From positions 1 through 64,000 of the forward strand of contig CAVTFD010000022.1 of assembly GCA_963733945.1 (NCBI GenBank): a DNA stretch of 64,000 nt, in the 5' to 3' direction. Shown here piece after piece: positions 61,272 to 64,000 of this stretch (positions are counted from its first letter, which is position 1; each line of letters opens with the position of its first letter). Both the position numbers and the translations under genes were made by a program. The DNA comes from AP-15 sp963733945. Its GTDB lineage: Bacteria; Pseudomonadota; Alphaproteobacteria; ATCC43930; CGMCC-115725. The notes under the pieces were generated by a model. It was not told where the DNA came from and made no database searches. It saw only the letters and a program-made list of their open reading frames with translations.

Positions 61272-61955
61272 CTATTGCGCGGCGCTCGCGGTCTTTTGCC
61301 GCATCAGGTCGATTAGTCCCTGGATCTGACCGCCATGCCGCTGAATGACCGAGGCGAATTCGGAGCGCTGGGTCACCGCCATGCTGACCCCCTCGACGAT
61401 GACATCGCTGATCTTGTAGGCGCCGGCGTCGTTGACCAGCCGCCAGTCGATCTTGAGCGGTTGCGGCGCCCCCGGCGTGATCACGTCGGTCGAGACGATC
61501 ACAGCATCAGCATCGGGCCGGCTGCCGCTGATCTTGAACTGCTCCCCGCCGAAATCGGAGAGCCGAGCGGTATAGACAAAGACGACATAGTCCTCGAACA
61601 GCTTGAGGAACTCTCTCTGCTCCTCCGCACTGGCGGTGCGCCAATAGCGCCCAAGAACAAATCGCGCGATGCCGGGGCTGTCAAAATCGTTATGGAACAA
61701 TGCGCGAAACTGGGCTTGCCTTTGGGCGATCGGGGTTTTGTTGTTCAGAAGCTCGAGAGCGTGGTTCCACAATTCGTTCATGAAGGCGGTTGCCTGAGCG
61801 CCGGCATCACTGGGCGGCGGCGCCGCCATCGCCGGGCTCGCCGCAAGCGCCAGCGGCAACAAGAACAGCATCACGCGGCGAGTCAACAATGTGCTGATGT
61901 CCCGCCGATCCCGGTGCGCGACAGGTCTCCGCCAGCTGGATAAAGCCATGGTCAT
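61272..61955 (-). CDS. mlaC: MlaC/Ttg2D-family phospholipid-binding protein
   Basis: A 227-residue periplasmic protein from the ATG at 61955 (GGGGACG site); a second ATG two codons on is possible. A signal peptide (RRVMLFLLPLALAASPAMAAP) is followed by the MlaC fold: QAQFRALFHNDFDSPGIARFVLGRYWR, EEQREFLKLFEDYVVFVYTARLSDF, IDWRLVNDAGAYKISDVIVEGVSMAVTQRSEF (in pieces). MlaC shuttles phospholipids between outer and inner membrane complexes. The other Mla genes are not adjacent here. Confidence 0.9.
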   Translation of the reverse strand: MTMALSSWRRPVAHRDRRDISTLLTRRVMLFLLPLALAASPAMAAPPPSDAGAQATAFMNELWNHALELLNNKTPIAQRQAQFRALFHNDFDSPGIARFVLGRYWRTASAEEQREFLKLFEDYVVFVYTARLSDFGGEQFKISGSRPDADAVIVSTDVITPGAPQPLKIDWRLVNDAGAYKISDVIVEGVSMAVTQRSEFASVIQRHGGQIQGLIDLMRQKTASAAQ

Positions 61956-62110
61956 CGTCCCCTTCGGCCTTGGCTCACTTCCCACTTCCCCCTAATACCG
62001 CGCCGGCAGCCGTCTGACAACATCGTCGCCCCGCCACGGGACCGTCTTGCTTTAGCGGAACGAGCGGCAACGCCTTTGGCTGCACGACACAGCGGCTGCC
62101 GGCTTGCGAC

Positions 62111-62632
62111 TCAATTCTTGACCTGCTGCCAGACCTGTTCCGCGGAAGGCGGAAGCTTGTCCATGTGCTTTAGAAAGAGGGCGAGGGTCCAGATCTGTTG
62201 GTCGGTGAGGGAACCCTTCCACGAGGGCATGCCGGTCCAGCGAATGCCGTGGGTAATTTTCCAAAAGGAGACGCCTTCGGGATCGTCCTCTACTCCGTCG
62301 GTCGCCAGTTGCGGAGGCTGCGGGTAGAGGCCCTTCGCGACCGGCGAAGCCGAGGCGTCTCCCTTCGCCGTGCCGTGGCAGATCGCGCAATGACGGCCAT
62401 AGAGTTCGATGCCGGCAACCAGGTTCTGATCCGTCATCGCGACCGGATTGGGGCCCTTGGGCGCCTCGCGATCCAGGGTCGCCCGCAAGGAGGTCTGCGC
62501 CGCCCAGGTTTCCAGTTTACCGGGCCGGCCATCGGCATTGGCTGGAATGAGGCCGCTCCTTAGGAGGAAGAAGCCGCCGACCAGAGCGACGGCGACTGCT
62601 GCCGCAAATCCCGCCACGAACCATCTCAACAT
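62111..62632 (-). CDS. Membrane-anchored monohaem cytochrome c
   Basis: A 173-residue cytochrome c from ATG 62632 (GAGGGGGACC site); a longer open frame upstream is antisense to msrA. An N-terminal anchor (FAAAVAVALVGGFFLLRSG) precedes the haem site CAICH (C82, C85, H86). A methionine in WTGMPSWKGSLTDQQIW is the likely sixth ligand. The pattern is that of class I cytochrome c domains with the C-terminal helix IWTLALFLKHMDKLPP. It is divergent from msrA with a 153-base spacer. The redox partner is unknown. Confidence 0.9.
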   Translation of the reverse strand: MLRWFVAGFAAAVAVALVGGFFLLRSGLIPANADGRPGKLETWAAQTSLRATLDREAPKGPNPVAMTDQNLVAGIELYGRHCAICHGTAKGDASASPVAKGLYPQPPQLATDGVEDDPEGVSFWKITHGIRWTGMPSWKGSLTDQQIWTLALFLKHMDKLPPSAEQVWQQVKN

Positions 62633-62785
62633 CGCGGTCCCCCTCTCGCACTCCCGCTGTGGCGTTCCGCAGATCGCTCCCGAGGAAGCTGGCATTTTTT
62701 GCCCGGTCGCGCGACAACAATTGGCGGCGGCCAGTTGCTCGCCTACATCAAGACCGCTTCCGGATTCTGAAAAAAGAGGTGCAAA

Positions 62786-63442
62786 ATGTGGCGATTCATG
62801 CGTGACAAGCTGGTCGTTCCGCAGCCCGAAGATTGCCTGCCGGGCCGCGCCGAGCCGATCAAGATCCCCGAGCGGCATTTCGTCAACGGCCATCCGCTGG
62901 CCGGTCCCTATCCCGCCGGCTTTGAGAGGGCGGTGTTCGGGCTCGGCTGCTTCTGGGGCGCCGAACGGGTGTTCTGGCAAGCCCCGGGCGTGTGGGTCAC
63001 CGCGGTCGGCTATGCCGGCGGTTCGACCCCGAACCCGACCTATGAGGAGGTGTGCAGCGGCCGCACCGGCCATACCGAGGCGGTGCTCGTCGTCTACGAC
63101 CCGAAGGCCACGAGCTACGACGCGCTGTTGAAGCTGTTTTGGGAGAGCCACGACCCGACGCAGGGCATGCGCCAGGGAAACGATGTCGGGACCCAGTACC
63201 GCTCGGCGATCTACACCTATTCGCCTGAGCAGCGCCGCGCCGCCGAGGCATCGCGCGAGGCCTATCAGGGGCCGCTCGAGACCGCCCGCTACGGCGCGAT
63301 CTCGACCGAGATCGCCGACGCCCCGCCGTTTTATTTCGCCGAGGACTATCACCAGCAATATCTCGCCAAAAACCCGTACGGGTATTGTGGCCTCGGCGGC
63401 ACCGGAGTGTCCTGCCCGATTCCGGCAGAGACCGCGGCCTAG
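62786..63442 (+). CDS. msrA: Peptide methionine (S)-S-oxide reductase
   Basis: A 218-residue MsrA that repairs methionine sulfoxide in proteins. The catalytic cysteine is C55 in VFGLGCFWGAERVFW; TAVGYAGGSTPNPTYEEVCSGRTGHTEAV (in pieces), FWESHDPTQGMRQGNDVGTQYRSAIYTYS (in pieces) and the end YHQQYLAKNPYGYCGLGGTGVSCP, with resolving cysteines, are typical. The longer N-terminus (about 45 residues before the fold) is shared with E. coli-type MsrA. It precedes the convergent CHAD gene. Confidence 0.96.
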   Translation: MWRFMRDKLVVPQPEDCLPGRAEPIKIPERHFVNGHPLAGPYPAGFERAVFGLGCFWGAERVFWQAPGVWVTAVGYAGGSTPNPTYEEVCSGRTGHTEAVLVVYDPKATSYDALLKLFWESHDPTQGMRQGNDVGTQYRSAIYTYSPEQRRAAEASREAYQGPLETARYGAISTEIADAPPFYFAEDYHQQYLAKNPYGYCGLGGTGVSCPIPAETAA

Positions 63443-63457
63443 CCGACATCGCGGCCT

Positions 63458-64000
63458 TCATTCCCGCCAGAAGGGCTCGGCCCGGTTCAGCCGGCGCAGG
63501 CGATGGCGCAATTTGCGCTCGCTTCGGGCGAGGGCGCGCTCGTGCCACGCCAGCAGCTGCGCCGCGGCGTCGATGACGGGTTCCGCAGGCTCGGCCTGGC
63601 GGCTCAACTGGATGACCAGGCCGTAGGCGACACGCAAATCATTGGCGTGACCGAGATCCTCCTGTACGCGCTTTAGCCGATTGGTATAGCGCCGCAGGTC
63701 GCCCTGATCGTAGAGGCTCCCTAACAACTCGACTGTGTAGCGCAGTTTTTTGACGGCGATGCGCAGCCGGTGCCGCTCGCTGGCGTTCAGCCGGGAGAAC
63801 CGCCGGCCGCGCTTGCGCACCGCATGCCGACGCCGTTCGAGAATCCCCGCCGCGGTCGCGCCGATCGGCGACGCCAGCGGCGCAGGTGTGGCCGGCCCCT
63901 GTGGCGAGCGCCAGCCGCGACCCTCGAACCAGCGCAGCAGGCGCAGCGCCGACCGGGTGTGCCGCTGCGACAGAATTTCTTTATCGACCCGAACATAGGC
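63458..64000 (-). CDS. CHAD-domain protein, 5' end beyond window
   Basis: A 180-residue fragment of a CHAD protein whose start lies outside the window. CHAD repeats are histidine-rich helices that bind inorganic polyphosphate: SERHRLRIAVKKLRYTVELLG, KRVQEDLGHANDLRVAYGLV and LERRRHAVRKRGRRFSRL are seen, and the frame continues unbroken to base 64000 with SQRHTRSALRLLRWFEGRG. Many such proteins also carry an N-terminal CYTH domain, which would be out of view. Confidence 0.85.
   Translation of the reverse strand, partial: AYVRVDKEILSQRHTRSALRLLRWFEGRGWRSPQGPATPAPLASPIGATAAGILERRRHAVRKRGRRFSRLNASERHRLRIAVKKLRYTVELLGSLYDQGDLRRYTNRLKRVQEDLGHANDLRVAYGLVIQLSRQAEPAEPVIDAAAQLLAWHERALARSERKLRHRLRRLNRAEPFWRE

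Noticed and set aside
1..64000. CRISPR arrays, tRNA or rRNA genes, prophage
   Set aside because: No regularly spaced repeats, no tRNA cloverleaf ends or rRNA motifs, and no phage structural genes were seen; DUF5681 alone does not make a prophage.

Overview
The window is a high-GC chromosomal segment from an alphaproteobacterium, most probably of the Rhodospirillales type. The markers are the CtrA response regulator and its phosphotransferase ChpT, a short alphaproteobacterial NAD kinase, a DUF2155 protein, the aroQ-accB-accC-aat gene order, an OFA transporter with its tiny partner subunit, and GGAAC-N16/17-GTT promoters of the EcfG (general stress sigma) type. The placement below class level is inference. 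I see no rRNA, tRNA or CRISPR array.

Layout. 0-6 kb: an ArsR/SRPBCC pair behind a frameshifted truncated globin, then two paralogous B12-binding-type radical SAM genes separated by an intact IS5-family element. 6-14 kb: small-molecule enzymes (cupin, amidase, DUF1989, LVIVD-repeat protein, arylamine N-acetyltransferase, VOC protein) and a class III nucleotide cyclase. 14-22 kb: a decayed, partly AT-rich stretch with an IS110 remnant and four consecutive genes broken by frameshifts or stops, interrupted only by an intact FMN-dependent 2-hydroxyacid oxidase. 22-29.8 kb: nadK-moaA, fdhD-mobA and an OFA transporter (molybdenum cofactor and formate/oxalate theme), then convergent chpT and ctrA. 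30-36 kb: a CoA-transferase/CoA-ester lyase pair, DUF2155, and the aroQ-accB-accC-aat operon. 36-39.5 kb: a stress-type cluster (PRC-barrel, 26-residue membrane peptide, CsbD, YqjD-like protein, AI-2E/PerM-type transporter) with two EcfG-like promoters. 39.5-57 kb: an accessory catabolic region with a nucleoside transporter, a PanE-like reductase, an LLM oxidoreductase, two tandem FAD oxidoreductases, an HTH-PIN toxin-antitoxin pair, a Rieske oxygenase/LigJ-like hydratase operon, a PEP-CTERM protein and a biuret/allophanate module. 57-64 kb: mutL, a PAP2 membrane protein, an amidohydrolase, mlaC, a cytochrome c, msrA and a partial CHAD protein.

How parts may work together. ChpT would relay phosphate to CtrA, whose promoter carries TTAA-type CtrA boxes. 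The biuret hydrolase-like and allophanate hydrolase genes are divergently arranged and, with a second hydrolase and an NCS2-like permease, could take up a nitrogen-rich heterocycle or biuret and release ammonia. Two distant promoters share a perfect TGTGAA-N4-TTCACA operator of the CRP type, and a class III cyclase lies in the same window.

The most interesting points are the shared CRP-like operators, the EcfG-like promoters and 26-residue peptide in the stress cluster, the extended biuret module with an ATP-grasp enzyme, the duplicated radical SAM genes around an IS, and the concentrated gene decay between 15 and 22 kb. No clearly new multi-gene system could be proven from sequence alone.
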